A stretch of 64,000 bases of DNA from an uncultured Lachnospiraceae bacterium (GCA_910589195.1 CAJUTC010000014.1:6136-70135); one strand, 5' to 3'; positions 8,763 to 18,716 are shown, numbered from the stretch's first letter. The notes: generated by a model from the sequence alone, not told the origin. Numbers and translations: made by a program.

Positions 8763-8797
8763 AAAAGCCGGAAGGCCAAACTGATTATATGGCTTTT
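8763..8797 (-). terminator. probable terminator of gpmI
   Basis: On the reverse strand AAAAGCC (8797-8791) pairs with GGCTTTT (8769-8763), followed by further T. The loop is long (21 bases). Confidence 0.55.
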
Positions 8798-8837
8798 CGT
8801 CTTTTTGTCTATCGTATTTTAACCAATATTCATTCCT

Positions 8838-10379
8838 CTATTTCACCAGCAGGCTCTTTCCTGTCATCTCCTTAGGCTGCTCCATTCCCATCAGTTCAAT
8901 CAGGGTCGGAATAATATCTGCCAGGCAGCCACCTTCCCGCAGTTTATAAACCGGGTCAGCGTTAACCAAGATAAAGGGTACTGGATTGGTGGTGTGGGCG
9001 GTCCAGGGTTCTCCGGTGGTGTAGTCCACAAGCTGCTCCGCATTGCCGTGATCCGCACAGATAAACATTACGCCGCCTGTTTCCTTAATGGCATCTACCG
9101 CTTTCCCCACACACTCATCTACTGTTTCGATGGCCTTAACTGCAGCCTCTTCCACTCCGGTATGGCCTACCATATCCGGATTTGCAAAGTTAATGATAAT
9201 TACATCATATTTGCCGGATTTAATCGCTTCCACCAGCTTTTCACATACTCCTGGCGCACTCATTTCCGGTTTCAAATCATAGGTTGCAACCTCTTTCGGA
9301 GATGGAACCAGAATCCGGTCTTCGCCTTCATTTGGCTCTTCTATGCCGCCGTTAAAGAAAAAGGTAACATGGGCATATTTTTCCGTTTCGGCTATCCTTG
9401 CCTGAGTTTTTTTGTTGGCAGCCAAAAATTCACCAAACGTATTGGTAATCAGCTCTTTACGGAAGGCAACCAACTTATTCTGGATGGTTTCATCGTAGTC
9501 CGTAAAGCATACGTAAACCAGATCCATCCGTTTTCCCCGTTGGAATCCGGTAAATTCATCGTCACAGAAGGCACGGGTAATTTCACGGGCACGGTCCGGG
9601 CGGAAATTGTAGAAGATGATGGAATCATGCTCTTTAATCAGACCTATCGGCTTGCCATCCTCTACCACTACAGTTGGCATCACAAATTCATCATACTTTT
9701 CTTCGTCATAGGAAGCTTGGATCCCTGCCGGGCCGCTTGCGGCAGTCTTTCCTTCCCCTTTGGTCAGGGCATCGTAAGCCAGTTTTACCCGATCCCAGTT
9801 TTTATCCCGGTCCATAGCGTAGTAGCGGCCCATAACAGAAGCAACCCTTCCTACTCCCAGCTCCTTCATCTTTGCTTCCAGCTCTTCCACAAACTCCTTA
9901 CCTGATGCCGGAGGCGTATCACGCCCATCCAGGAAGCAATGGACAAATACTTTTGAAAGGCCATTTCTCTTTGCTAATTCAAGAAGGCCAAAGATATGGG
10001 TTAAGTGGCTGTGCACACCTCCATCTGATACCAGTCCGTACAGATGAAGCGCCGAATCATGCTGTTTACAATTCTCTACTGCCTGAAGGAATTCAGGAAT
10101 CTGGAAAAAATCACCATCCTGGATAGATTTGGTGATCCGGGTCAGCTCCTGGTAAACAATACGGCCCGCACCCATATTAAGATGGCCCACTTCGGAATTC
10201 CCCATCTGGCCATCCGGCAGACCTACCGCCATGCCGCTGGCGTTCCCCCTTACAAATGGGCATTGGCTCATTAACTGATCCATGATAGGGGTTTTTGCCT
10301 GGCATACCGCGTTATGTTCACAAGTTTCATTTAATCCATAGCCGTCCAGGATCATTAAAACTGTTGGTTTTTTGCTCAT
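8838..10379 (-). CDS. gpmI: 2,3-bisphosphoglycerate-independent phosphoglycerate mutase
   Basis: The enzyme interconverts 3- and 2-phosphoglycerate in glycolysis, using two Mn2+ ions and a phosphoserine intermediate. The N-terminal LMILDGYG metal site, catalytic Ser62 in GNSEVGH and the C-terminal ADHGNAE metal site are present. The length of 513 is normal. AAAGGAG precedes the ATG. It is the last gene of gap-pgk-tpiA-gpmI, 107 bases after tpiA. Confidence 0.97.
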   Translation of the reverse strand: MSKKPTVLMILDGYGLNETCEHNAVCQAKTPIMDQLMSQCPFVRGNASGMAVGLPDGQMGNSEVGHLNMGAGRIVYQELTRITKSIQDGDFFQIPEFLQAVENCKQHDSALHLYGLVSDGGVHSHLTHIFGLLELAKRNGLSKVFVHCFLDGRDTPPASGKEFVEELEAKMKELGVGRVASVMGRYYAMDRDKNWDRVKLAYDALTKGEGKTAASGPAGIQASYDEEKYDEFVMPTVVVEDGKPIGLIKEHDSIIFYNFRPDRAREITRAFCDDEFTGFQRGKRMDLVYVCFTDYDETIQNKLVAFRKELITNTFGEFLAANKKTQARIAETEKYAHVTFFFNGGIEEPNEGEDRILVPSPKEVATYDLKPEMSAPGVCEKLVEAIKSGKYDVIIINFANPDMVGHTGVEEAAVKAIETVDECVGKAVDAIKETGGVMFICADHGNAEQLVDYTTGEPWTAHTTNPVPFILVNADPVYKLREGGCLADIIPTLIELMGMEQPKEMTGKSLLVK

Positions 10380-10486
10380 TTTGCTGTAATCTCCTTTCGC
10401 AAATGTCCCCGCAGAACTGCTTTATGGGCAATGCCGCGGGGACAGCTACATCAAATCATCCTATAGGAAACGATCGAGCACGTCAC

Positions 10487-11242
10487 CTATAACTGATTAT
10501 AATTTACAATCTTCCCAAAATCAGGCTTTAAGGAAGCGCCACCTACTAATCCTCCGTCAATATTTGGCTGTGCAAACAATTCCGGAGCAGAAGAAGCAGA
10601 TACGGATCCGCCATACTGGATGCGAATCGCTTCTGCTGTTGCTTCATCATAAATCTCGCCGATGCATACTCGGATGGCTCCGCATACTTCTTCTGCCTGC
10701 TCTGTGGTAGCAACCTTTCCAGTTCCAATAGCCCAGATCGGCTCATATGCGATAACGGCTTTCTTTGCCTGGTCAGCCGTTACATTTAAGAACGCAATCT
10801 TGATCTGCTGACGCACCCATTCAATCGTAATGCCCTGCTCCCTCTGGGTCAAAGTTTCACCACAACAAATAATAGGGGTTAAATCGTGTTCAAATGCCTT
10901 TAATACCTTTTTATTTACCGTTTCGTCCGTTTCCGCAAAGTATTCTCTTCTCTCAGAATGGCCGATAATCACATACTGAACCCCTGCGTCTTTTAACATA
11001 TTGGGAGCGATCTCTCCGGTATATGCGCCTTTTTCCTCGAAATACATGTTTTCAGCGCCGATATGAATATTTGTGCCCTTTGCTGCTTCCATAGCCGGAA
11101 TAATATCGATAGCTGGAACACAAAATACCACATCTACATCATCATTCACTACCAAAGGCTTTAAGGTTTCTACTAACGCAACTGCCTCAGAAGGTGTCAT
11201 GTTCATCTTCCAGTTGCCTGCAATAATTTTCTTTCTTGCCAT
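10487..11242 (-). CDS. tpiA: triosephosphate isomerase
   Basis: A TIM-barrel enzyme interconverting dihydroxyacetone phosphate and glyceraldehyde-3-phosphate. It shows GNWKMN with the active-site lysine, the electrophilic histidine in IIGHSERR, the catalytic glutamate in AYEPIWAIGTGK and the C-terminal phosphate loop IQYGGSV. The length of 251 is normal. AAGGAGAG lies upstream of the ATG. It lies 87 bases after pgk. Confidence 0.97.
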   Translation of the reverse strand: MARKKIIAGNWKMNMTPSEAVALVETLKPLVVNDDVDVVFCVPAIDIIPAMEAAKGTNIHIGAENMYFEEKGAYTGEIAPNMLKDAGVQYVIIGHSERREYFAETDETVNKKVLKAFEHDLTPIICCGETLTQREQGITIEWVRQQIKIAFLNVTADQAKKAVIAYEPIWAIGTGKVATTEQAEEVCGAIRVCIGEIYDEATAEAIRIQYGGSVSASSAPELFAQPNIDGGLVGGASLKPDFGKIVNYNQL

Positions 11243-11329
11243 GGCTTGGCTCTCCTTCTCTATTAATCGGTTCTGGCAGGAAAAACTGCTGGTTTTTGGG
11301 ATTTTCCTGCCAAAACGAAATTGATCGAA

Positions 11330-12550
11330 TTATTTATCATCTGCTGCTACTACGCCTGGGAGTTCTTTTCCCTCTAAGAATTCCAGGGAAGCGCCGCCGC
11401 CGGTAGAGATATGGCTCATCTTATCACCAAAGCCTAACTGGTTTACAGCCGCCGCGGAATCGCCGCCGCCAATAATGGTGGTTGCTTCTGTTTCAGCCAG
11501 CGCCTTTGCCACCGCAATGGTTCCCGCTGCCAGTGTAGGATTCTCAAATACGCCCATAGGCCCGTTCCACACTACTGTCTTTGCGGTCTTAACGGCCTCT
11601 GCGTATAATTCTGACGTCTTAGGTCCGATATCCAGCCCTTCCATATCAGCCGGGATTGTGTCGGAAGCTACTACTTTTACTTCAATCGGGCCGTCAATAG
11701 GATTTGGGAATGCTGCCGCAATCGTGGTATCAACCGGAAGAAGCAGCTTCTTTCCAAGCTTTTCAGCCTTCTCAATCATTTCCTTGCAGTAGTCTAACTT
11801 GCTGTCGTCTACTAAGGAATTTCCTACGCTTAAGCCCTGGGCTTTTAAGAACGTAAAGGCCATACCGCCGCCGATAATCAGGGTATCGCATTTATCCAGC
11901 AAGTTGGAGATTACATTTAACTTATCCGCAACCTTAGCACCGCCTAAGATAGCCACGAACGGACGAACCGGATTCTCAACCGCATTGCCTAAGAAATCAA
12001 TCTCTTTCTGCATCAGATAGCCCACTGCGTTGGATCCGCCCTTAGCTGTGATAAACTTGGTAACGCCTTCTACGGATGCATGCGCGCGATGGGAAGAACC
12101 AAACGCATCACATACGTAATCGTCTGCCAGAGCCGCTAATTCCTTGCTGAATTCTTCGCCGTTCTTGGTTTCTTCTTTGCCACGGAAACGAGTATTCTGC
12201 AGCAGGACTACATCACCTTCGTTCATAGCATTTACCGCGTTGGTGGCAGCCTCTCCGGTTACATTGTAATCGGATACAAATACAACATCCTTGCCCAGCT
12301 TCTCAGAAAGCCTTTTTGCAACAGGCGCTAAGGACTCGCCTTCGTTAGGGCCATTTTTCACTTTGCCTAAGTGGGAGCACAGGATTACCTTCCCGCCGTC
12401 GCTCATCAGCTTCTTAATGGTAGGAAGCGCCGCTACAATACGGGTTTCATCTGTGATCTCGCCATTTTTTAACGGAACATTAAAATCACAGCGCACTAAT
12501 ACTTTTTTGCCTTTTACATTTAAATCATCTACAGTCTTTTTATTTAACAT
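11330..12550 (-). CDS. pgk: phosphoglycerate kinase
   Basis: It transfers phosphate from 1,3-bisphosphoglycerate to ADP. The N-terminal KVLVRCDFNVPL signature, the substrate-site HRAHASVEG and the C-terminal nucleotide loop GGGDSAAAV are present. AAGGGGAG precedes the ATG. A strong terminator lies between gap and this gene, so transcription from the gap promoter must partly read through, or pgk has its own promoter in the interval. Confidence 0.97.
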   Translation of the reverse strand: MLNKKTVDDLNVKGKKVLVRCDFNVPLKNGEITDETRIVAALPTIKKLMSDGGKVILCSHLGKVKNGPNEGESLAPVAKRLSEKLGKDVVFVSDYNVTGEAATNAVNAMNEGDVVLLQNTRFRGKEETKNGEEFSKELAALADDYVCDAFGSSHRAHASVEGVTKFITAKGGSNAVGYLMQKEIDFLGNAVENPVRPFVAILGGAKVADKLNVISNLLDKCDTLIIGGGMAFTFLKAQGLSVGNSLVDDSKLDYCKEMIEKAEKLGKKLLLPVDTTIAAAFPNPIDGPIEVKVVASDTIPADMEGLDIGPKTSELYAEAVKTAKTVVWNGPMGVFENPTLAAGTIAVAKALAETEATTIIGGGDSAAAVNQLGFGDKMSHISTGGGASLEFLEGKELPGVVAADDK

Positions 12551-12641
12551 TATGGATTACTCCCCTTTCAATCAGTTTTCTCCTGCAATCCTGCCTGGAG
12601 GTCTTTTAATCGTATCGAAAATCCAAAGAGCTTTCTTTGCG

Positions 12642-12672
12642 AAAAAAGGTCCGGTCCTTTTAAGACCGGACC
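12642..12672 (-). terminator. intrinsic terminator between gap and pgk
   Basis: On the reverse strand GGTCCGGTC (12672-12664) pairs perfectly with GACCGGACC (12656-12648) over a 7-base loop and is followed by six Ts (12647-12642). Confidence 0.9.
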
Positions 12673-12727
12673 CTTAGTGAGTCTTAATTGATACCCGAAA
12701 TCTCCGGTATCTGATAGCTGGTTACAA

Positions 12728-13759
12728 TTAGCCTAACTCAGCAAAGTATTTAATGGTACGAACCATCTGGCTGGTATAGGAATTCTCGTTATCATACCAG
12801 GAAACTACCTGAACCTCAAATAAATCGTCTGCAATCTTGCAAACCATAGTCTGGGTTGCGTCAAACAGAGAGCCGTACTTCATGCCGATTACATCAGAAG
12901 AAACGATCTGATCTTCATTGTAGCCAAAGGATTCGCAAGCTGCTGCCTTCATAGCCGCGTTAATGCCTTCCTTGGTTACGTCACTTCCCTTAACAACTGC
13001 TGTTAAGATGGTGGTAGAACCGGTAGGTACAGGAACACGCTGGGCGGATCCGATTAACTTTCCGTTTAATTCCGGAATTACTAAACCGATAGCCTTAGCA
13101 GCGCCAGTGCTGTTAGGAACGATATTAGCAGCGCCTGCTCTTGCTCTTCTTAAATCGCCCTTTCTGTGAGGACCATCTAAGATCATCTGGTCGCCAGTGT
13201 AAGCATGGATGGTGCTCATGATACCAGACTGGATTGGAGCATAGTCATTTAAAGCCTTAGCCATAGGAGCTAAACAGTTGGTGGTACAGGAAGCTGCGGA
13301 AATCACAGTATCCTCTGCAGTTAAAGTATCCTCATTAACGGAGAACACAATCGTCTTTAAATCATTTCCTGCCGGAGCGGAAATAACAACTTTCTTAGCG
13401 CCTGCATCGATATGAGCCTGAGCCTTATCCTTGGAGCAGTAGAAACCGGTACACTCTAATACTACGTCTACGCCTAATTCACCCCATGGAAGATCAGCCG
13501 CCTTTGGCTCTTTGTAAATGGTAATTTTCTTGCCGTCTACGGTAATGGAATCCTCGCCAGCCTCTACAGTATGCAGACCCTCGCCGATATGTCCGCAGTA
13601 TCCGCCCTGAGCGGTATCATACTTTAACAGGTTTGCCAACATCTTCGGATCGGTCAGATCGTTAATTGCTACTACATCATAACCCTCTGCTCCGAACATC
13701 TGACGAAATGCCAGACGGCCAATACGACCAAAACCATTAATTGCTACTTTTACTGCCAT
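12728..13759 (-). CDS. gap: glyceraldehyde-3-phosphate dehydrogenase
   Basis: It oxidises glyceraldehyde-3-phosphate with NAD+ and phosphate. GFGRIGRLAFRQM is the nucleotide-binding start and ISAASCTTNCLAPM holds the catalytic cysteine; WYDNENSYTSQM is the conserved C-terminal element. The length of 343 is normal. AGGAGG precedes the ATG. It is the first gene of the glycolytic cluster, with its own promoter and terminator, as is common for the most highly needed member. Confidence 0.97.
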   Translation of the reverse strand: MAVKVAINGFGRIGRLAFRQMFGAEGYDVVAINDLTDPKMLANLLKYDTAQGGYCGHIGEGLHTVEAGEDSITVDGKKITIYKEPKAADLPWGELGVDVVLECTGFYCSKDKAQAHIDAGAKKVVISAPAGNDLKTIVFSVNEDTLTAEDTVISAASCTTNCLAPMAKALNDYAPIQSGIMSTIHAYTGDQMILDGPHRKGDLRRARAGAANIVPNSTGAAKAIGLVIPELNGKLIGSAQRVPVPTGSTTILTAVVKGSDVTKEGINAAMKAAACESFGYNEDQIVSSDVIGMKYGSLFDATQTMVCKIADDLFEVQVVSWYDNENSYTSQMVRTIKYFAELG

Positions 13760-13820
13760 GATTGAATTCCTCCTGTTTTCTTGCTTAAAAGTTTTGTTAA
13801 ATAAAAATCAACCTTGTTAT

Positions 13821-13849
13821 ATTCTACCTAATTTTCCGGGAAATGGCAA
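13821..13849 (-). promoter_or_regulatory. promoter of gap
   Basis: On the reverse strand TTGCCA (13849-13844), 17 bases, TAGAAT (13826-13821), about 60 bases upstream of the start codon. Confidence 0.65.
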
Positions 13850-13965
13850 GTCCTTTTTCAAAATTTTCCTTTTGTTCCAAAGATTCTTGAAAAGTACCTA
13901 TCGGAAAGGAACCTTCACGTGCATGTTGCACAAAATCCCATGCGAGCGCTCTGTAAAAGCCTATG

Positions 13966-15639
13966 CTACATCTCATTTTTTACATAACCAGCTAAATTAT
14001 ACGCGTGATCGGAAATCCGTTCCAAATTATTAATCACATCCAGGAAAATAACACCTGCTGAAGAATCACAAAGGCCGCTGGAAAGCCGCTCAATGTGCTC
14101 CTCCCGCATCTCCTCTTCTAAATTATCCACCTGATCCTCATACTGGCTGACTTTTCGCACATCGTCCATATTCCCGGTGCGGCGGGCCTCTATGGCATGG
14201 GAAAAGGATTTGATTACGCTAACGCCAATTGCTTTCAAATCATCGATGCCCACTCCGGAAAAATTCACATTATGCTCCCGGATATAATCCGCCGACTCGG
14301 CAAGGTTTTCCGCATGGTCGCCTACCCGTTCAATATCGCTGATACTGTAAAACAGATTATTCACTACCATCTTCTGGTATTCATTTAAGGAAAGGTTATT
14401 CACTTTTATCAGATATTCGGTCAGCATTTTTTCCATCCGGTCAATAGTCTTTTCGGTTTCGTATACTTCTTTTGTGGATACCTCTTCCGGATTCGTAAGG
14501 GAATCCAGAGCTTGCTGAATATTTTTCAATGTAATCTGCCCCATATGCACGACTTCCGCAGACGCAACCTCAATGGCAAATGCCGGAGATTCGAAAATAC
14601 GCTGATCTAAATGGCGCAGCGCCTCTTCATCGGCCCCTTGGGAAATGATTTCCTTGCCATCTTCCTTATCTTTTACAAAAAGGGCCGACAGTTTTACAAG
14701 CTGGTTGGCAAACGGATAAAGAAGGACCGTATTGGTTACATTAAATATGGTATGGAACATGGAAATCTGCACCGCGTTAATAGGGCCTAACGCAAACTCC
14801 GGCGCAAAAAATGTAAGCAGGTACATCCCTACCGCAAACAGGATGGCGCCAAGGGTATTAAACATAAGGTGGATGGCCGCTGCCCGCTTTGCTGTCCGGT
14901 TTGCCCCGGCACTAGAAAGGACTGCCGTTACACAGGTGCCTATGTTCTGTCCCAGGGTAATATAAATTGCCGCGCTCATGGATACCACCCCATTCATAGC
15001 CAGGGTTTGCAGGATTCCTACAGACGCTGTGGAACTTTGAAGAAGCGCTGTAATGATGGCGCCCGCTAAAATGCCTAAAATCGGGTTTCCTCCCAAAATC
15101 CGGAAAATGTCAGCAAATATGGGGGCGTCTGTATATGGCTCAATAGCGCCGGACATAAAGGTCAGGCCAATAAAAAGAAGGCCCACGCCAATACAGATCT
15201 CCCCTGCCATATTCATCTTCTGCTTTTTGGAAAAGGTCATTAAAAACGCGCCGATCCCAGCCATCAGCGGAGCAAAAAAAGAGGGCTGAAGCATAGCAAA
15301 CGCATCACCCAGGGAATTTAAAGACACCATCCAGGCAGTAATGGTGGTTCCAATATTGGCACCCATAATCACCCCCACTGCCTGGGTCAGGTTTAGTATC
15401 CCTGCATTGACAAAACCTACCACCATAACCGTAGTAGCCGCGCTACTGTGAAGAATTGCTGTGATCAGCGCCCCCAGCACCACGCCAAGAATCCGTTTAT
15501 TCGTAACCATCCCCAAAAACTGGTTCATTTTGCTTCCGGCTGTTTTCTGCATGCCGTCGCCCATAATGTTCATCCCATACAGGAACATGCCCAGGCCCCC
15601 AAGGAACTGGAACAAATTTGAAATATCCCCTACCGCCAT
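13966..15639 (-). CDS. Na/Pi-cotransporter II family protein with PhoU-like C-terminus
   Basis: A 557-residue membrane protein with two repeated transport cores (GALITAILHSSAATTVMVVGFV and the QSSTAS half), each bearing the QSSS-like phosphate/sodium element, and about eight to nine transmembrane segments in residues 1-310. The C-terminal 220 residues are two PhoU-like helical bundles (ERVGDHAENLAE and ERISDHAYNLA). This NptA/PhoU fusion is standard in Firmicutes. It probably imports, or possibly exports, phosphate. It has its own promoter and precedes gap in the same direction. Confidence 0.92.
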   Translation of the reverse strand: MAVGDISNLFQFLGGLGMFLYGMNIMGDGMQKTAGSKMNQFLGMVTNKRILGVVLGALITAILHSSAATTVMVVGFVNAGILNLTQAVGVIMGANIGTTITAWMVSLNSLGDAFAMLQPSFFAPLMAGIGAFLMTFSKKQKMNMAGEICIGVGLLFIGLTFMSGAIEPYTDAPIFADIFRILGGNPILGILAGAIITALLQSSTASVGILQTLAMNGVVSMSAAIYITLGQNIGTCVTAVLSSAGANRTAKRAAAIHLMFNTLGAILFAVGMYLLTFFAPEFALGPINAVQISMFHTIFNVTNTVLLYPFANQLVKLSALFVKDKEDGKEIISQGADEEALRHLDQRIFESPAFAIEVASAEVVHMGQITLKNIQQALDSLTNPEEVSTKEVYETEKTIDRMEKMLTEYLIKVNNLSLNEYQKMVVNNLFYSISDIERVGDHAENLAESADYIREHNVNFSGVGIDDLKAIGVSVIKSFSHAIEARRTGNMDDVRKVSQYEDQVDNLEEEMREEHIERLSSGLCDSSAGVIFLDVINNLERISDHAYNLAGYVKNEM

Positions 15640-15804
15640 TTAATACCTCTCTCGTTTTCTAGAGCACCAGGTAATGTTACTGGCCCATATGCCAGCTATG
15701 CTCTTTAATCTGTACGTTGCTATTTCTTAATCAATTGCCATTTCGCCGTTTCCTCATTGGCATCTTATCATCAGCGTGTTACTATCTTTTTAAGTGACAG
15801 ATCT

Positions 15805-15834
15805 ATCATAGCACAAGAATGGAACCGCTTTCAA
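15805..15834 (-). promoter_or_regulatory. putative promoter of the Na/Pi transporter
   Basis: On the reverse strand TTGAAA (15834-15829), 18 bases, TATGAT (15810-15805). Together with the forward promoter at 15893-15920 this explains the 358-base divergent gap 15640-15997. Confidence 0.5.
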
Positions 15835-15892
15835 TATAATTTGTTGATTGTTGGCGAAAATGGGCGAAACAGAGAAAACATTCCCTGGTCTA

Positions 15893-15920
15893 TTGTGCTT
15901 TTTATCAGATTTGATATACT
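15893..15920 (+). promoter_or_regulatory. putative promoter of sdaAB-sdaAA
   Basis: TTGTGC (15893-15898), 16 bases, TATACT (15915-15920), about 70 bases before the start. A small hairpin GGAAC-gcaa-GTTCC (15945-15958) lies in the leader. Confidence 0.5.
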
Positions 15921-15997
15921 GGAGGTATCTTGTTGACGGAAAAGGGAACGCAAGTTCCAAATGCGCCCCACCAGAACGAAACCATGGAGGATAAGAA

Positions 15998-16657
15998 ATG
16001 AATGTATTTGATATTGTAGGCCCGGTTATGATTGGGCCTTCCAGCTCCCATACCGCGGGAGCTGCCCGGATCGGAAAAGCGGCACGCCTGCTATTAGATG
16101 AAGAACCATTGGAAGCGGAAATCCTGTTTCACGGTTCCTTTGCTAAAACGTACCGAGGCCATGGAACGGATAAGGCGGTAACAGGCGGCATTTTAGGCTT
16201 TGATCCATGGGATCCCAGAATCCGAAACAGTCTTGGCCTGGCAGCCGAAGCTGGGATGAAACTTGATATTATTACCGGTATAATTGAAGATGCCCATCCA
16301 AATACGGTACAAATTAGACTAATCGGAAAATCAGGAAAATCCGTTTCCCTCCAGGGCGCCAGCGTAGGAGGCGGCAATATCCTGATTACACGGATCAATG
16401 GCATGGCCGTTAATTTTTCCGGCCAGTACCCTACTTTAATCGTTCTTCACCATGATCATCCAGGCGCTATCGCGCATGTTACGGCTTTGGTATCTGGCTG
16501 CCAGGCCAATATCGCTAACTTCCGGCTGAGCCGCCAGGAAAAAGGAGGTCTTGCCATTATGACGATTGAGATGGATCAGCCCATGGATGCAAGCGCCGCC
16601 CAAAACATCCGCTCAATCCCCGATGTGGTAGACGTAGTGCTTCTGAAATTATCATAA
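15998..16657 (+). CDS. sdaAB: L-serine dehydratase, beta subunit
   Basis: The 219-residue beta chain starts with the IGPSSSHTAGAARIG signature of iron-sulfur serine dehydratases and ends in an ACT domain (LIVLHHDHPGAIAHVTALVSG), which may bind serine allosterically. With the alpha chain it deaminates L-serine to pyruvate and ammonia. TGGAGGATAAG precedes the ATG. The alpha subunit follows after 149 bases. Confidence 0.95.
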   Translation: MNVFDIVGPVMIGPSSSHTAGAARIGKAARLLLDEEPLEAEILFHGSFAKTYRGHGTDKAVTGGILGFDPWDPRIRNSLGLAAEAGMKLDIITGIIEDAHPNTVQIRLIGKSGKSVSLQGASVGGGNILITRINGMAVNFSGQYPTLIVLHHDHPGAIAHVTALVSGCQANIANFRLSRQEKGGLAIMTIEMDQPMDASAAQNIRSIPDVVDVVLLKLS

Positions 16658-16806
16658 ACGGCAAATAAACTTGCAGTTTGCGATAACCCCGCATAAACGC
16701 AGCAAAACGAAACCAACTGCTGCATCTGGCGGCAGACTTTTATAGCAAGCGCGCTCTCGGAGTTTCTGTTATCTGAGCGTGCCATAAACATTTAGGAGGC
16801 AGATTC

Positions 16807-17685
16807 ATGAAATTATCTTATCTTACCGTGGAAGAACTGGCCCGAACCGCACAGGAAAGCAAAAAACCCATTTCCCACATTGTTCTGAAAGAGCAAGCCC
16901 TGTCCATGGAAAAAACGGAAGAAGAAGTATATTCCGTTATGCAAAAAAGTTTTCAGGTTATGAAAGAATCCATTCAAAATGGCATGGATCCCAATTTACG
17001 CTCTGCCAGCGGTTTAAGCGGCGGCTCCGCTTACCGAATGAAGCAGGCAGCAGAACAGGGAAAAAGCCATTTCGGCCCTCTTTTTGGCAATGCCTTAGCC
17101 ATGGCTCTTGCGGTAGCCGAATACAATTCCTCTATGGGACGGATTGTAGCCGCCCCTACAGCCGGTTCCTGCGGCGTGCTTCCCGCGGCGCTGGTTTCGG
17201 TGATGGAGGATAAAAAGCTTCCGGAAAACCAGGTTGTAATGTCTCTTTTTACCGCTTCTGCTATCGGCATGGTAATTGCGAAAAACGCCTCCATCTCTGG
17301 TGCGGAGGGAGGCTGCCAGGCAGAAGTGGGAACCGCCTCTGCCATGGCCGCGTGTGCCTTAACTGAGCTTTTAGGCGGAACTCCCCATATGGTGTGCAAT
17401 AGCTGTGCCATTGCCTTAAAAAACATCCTGGGCCTGGTTTGCGATCCGGTTGCCGGTCTGGTGGAAGTCCCCTGCATCAAGCGGAACGCGCTTGGGGTGG
17501 CCAATGCCTTTACTGCCTGCCAGCTTTCCCTTGCAGGGATTCAGTCAGCCATCCCCACTGAAGAAGTGATTCAGGCCATGAAGCGGATCGGGCAGCAGAT
17601 GCCTTCTGCATTAAAGGAAACCGCCGAAGGCGGCCTGGCTGCCACACCTACCGGATGCCGGCTTTGCCAGGAGATTTTCGGCTAG
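16807..17685 (+). CDS. sdaAA: L-serine dehydratase, iron-sulfur alpha subunit
   Basis: A 292-residue catalytic subunit with AAPTAGSCGVLPAAL, GAEGGCQAEVGTASAMAA and the CIKRN element; these cysteines ligate the oxygen-sensitive 4Fe-4S cluster. Oxygen lability fits an anaerobe. TTAGGAGGC precedes the ATG. Its stop shares the palindrome CTAG (17682-17685) with the stop of the converging amidase gene, so no terminator separates them. Confidence 0.96.
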   Translation: MKLSYLTVEELARTAQESKKPISHIVLKEQALSMEKTEEEVYSVMQKSFQVMKESIQNGMDPNLRSASGLSGGSAYRMKQAAEQGKSHFGPLFGNALAMALAVAEYNSSMGRIVAAPTAGSCGVLPAALVSVMEDKKLPENQVVMSLFTASAIGMVIAKNASISGAEGGCQAEVGTASAMAACALTELLGGTPHMVCNSCAIALKNILGLVCDPVAGLVEVPCIKRNALGVANAFTACQLSLAGIQSAIPTEEVIQAMKRIGQQMPSALKETAEGGLAATPTGCRLCQEIFG

Positions 17686-18716
17686 CGGGTTTCCCAGTCA
17701 CCCTGATACGCCTTCACATCGCTGCGGAACTTTTTCCATGCCTCTTCATTGTCCACAAAGTATTTGGGGCAGGATTTTTCCGTAATATCATAATGGCGGA
17801 TAATATCTTTCCGGCTGATTCCGGTTTCATCGCAAAGCCAAGCCGTTAGCTTCACCAACGATTCATATGTGGCATCCGTAAACTTTCCAGTTTCATCCGG
17901 ATGGCAGCATTCAATGGCGATGGTATCGCTGTTGCGGTTATTGGAAGCATACGCGATTTCATGTATGGGGATACACTGGAGCACCTCCCCTTCCAGACCA
18001 ATCACAAAATGGGCGCTGGCACTGGTGCCCTCTTCTCCCTGGTCAGCCAAACGGTCAAAATAATTCCTGTTTTGCTCTGCGCTGGAACCTGGATTTGCCA
18101 CATAATGGATCACAATCGCATTCACCTGACGAAGGGATACCGCCGGGCGGGAATAAATATTTTTTCTAATCAGCTCCTGTTTAATCCAGTCCGGCGTTTG
18201 AATCGCCCCAAGATTTACCATGGTCTGCTGATCCCTGCCCCACAAATACCAACCGGTTCCAATCCCCGCAAAAAAGGTAAGCACTAACACAAGAACCAGG
18301 GAAAGAATCGTATCAAAACCGCCGCCTTTTCGCTTCCTAGCACCCTTTTCCCGAACCGTTGTTTTTTCATTCATTTTAATCCCCTGCCCTTTATTTGAAG
18401 CCCGGCTTTTTGGAGCCTGGCTCATATTGACAACCGGGCTTGCTGGAAGCCGGATGGTACTTGCTTTCAGCTTCTTAGGTATGGGATATGGATTCGTATC
18501 CGGATTCCGCTTCCAATGGGGCTGGTATACATTCAGACCATAAATATTCGGTTCAGGTTCTGCCATCCCCCGATTCCGCCTTTGCTTTCTGGAAAGATCC
18601 GGCCGTCTGCAGTTAAAGCTTACAATCCTGCCATCCTCTTCCCAATTCTCTTCACTGTCCGAATCCCCGTTCCCATCTCCTGAAATGGTGTAAAAAATCT
18701 GATTTTCTTCATTCAT
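17682..18716 (-). CDS. membrane-anchored N-acetylmuramoyl-L-alanine amidase (Amidase_2)
   Basis: The 344-residue protein has a charged, proline-rich cytoplasmic N-terminus (1-130), one transmembrane segment (LSLVLVLVLTFFAGIGTGWYL), and a C-terminal Amidase_2/PGRP domain. NAIVIHYVANPGSS gives the first zinc histidine, IAIECCH the middle element, and HYDITEKSCPKYF the last ligands. It should cleave the muramoyl-alanine bond outside the membrane. The long acidic N-terminus is unusual and may bind cytoplasmic partners. It converges on sdaAA. Confidence 0.88.
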   Translation of the reverse strand: MNEENQIFYTISGDGNGDSDSEENWEEDGRIVSFNCRRPDLSRKQRRNRGMAEPEPNIYGLNVYQPHWKRNPDTNPYPIPKKLKASTIRLPASPVVNMSQAPKSRASNKGQGIKMNEKTTVREKGARKRKGGGFDTILSLVLVLVLTFFAGIGTGWYLWGRDQQTMVNLGAIQTPDWIKQELIRKNIYSRPAVSLRQVNAIVIHYVANPGSSAEQNRNYFDRLADQGEEGTSASAHFVIGLEGEVLQCIPIHEIAYASNNRNSDTIAIECCHPDETGKFTDATYESLVKLTAWLCDETGISRKDIIRHYDITEKSCPKYFVDNEEAWKKFRSDVKAYQGDWETR

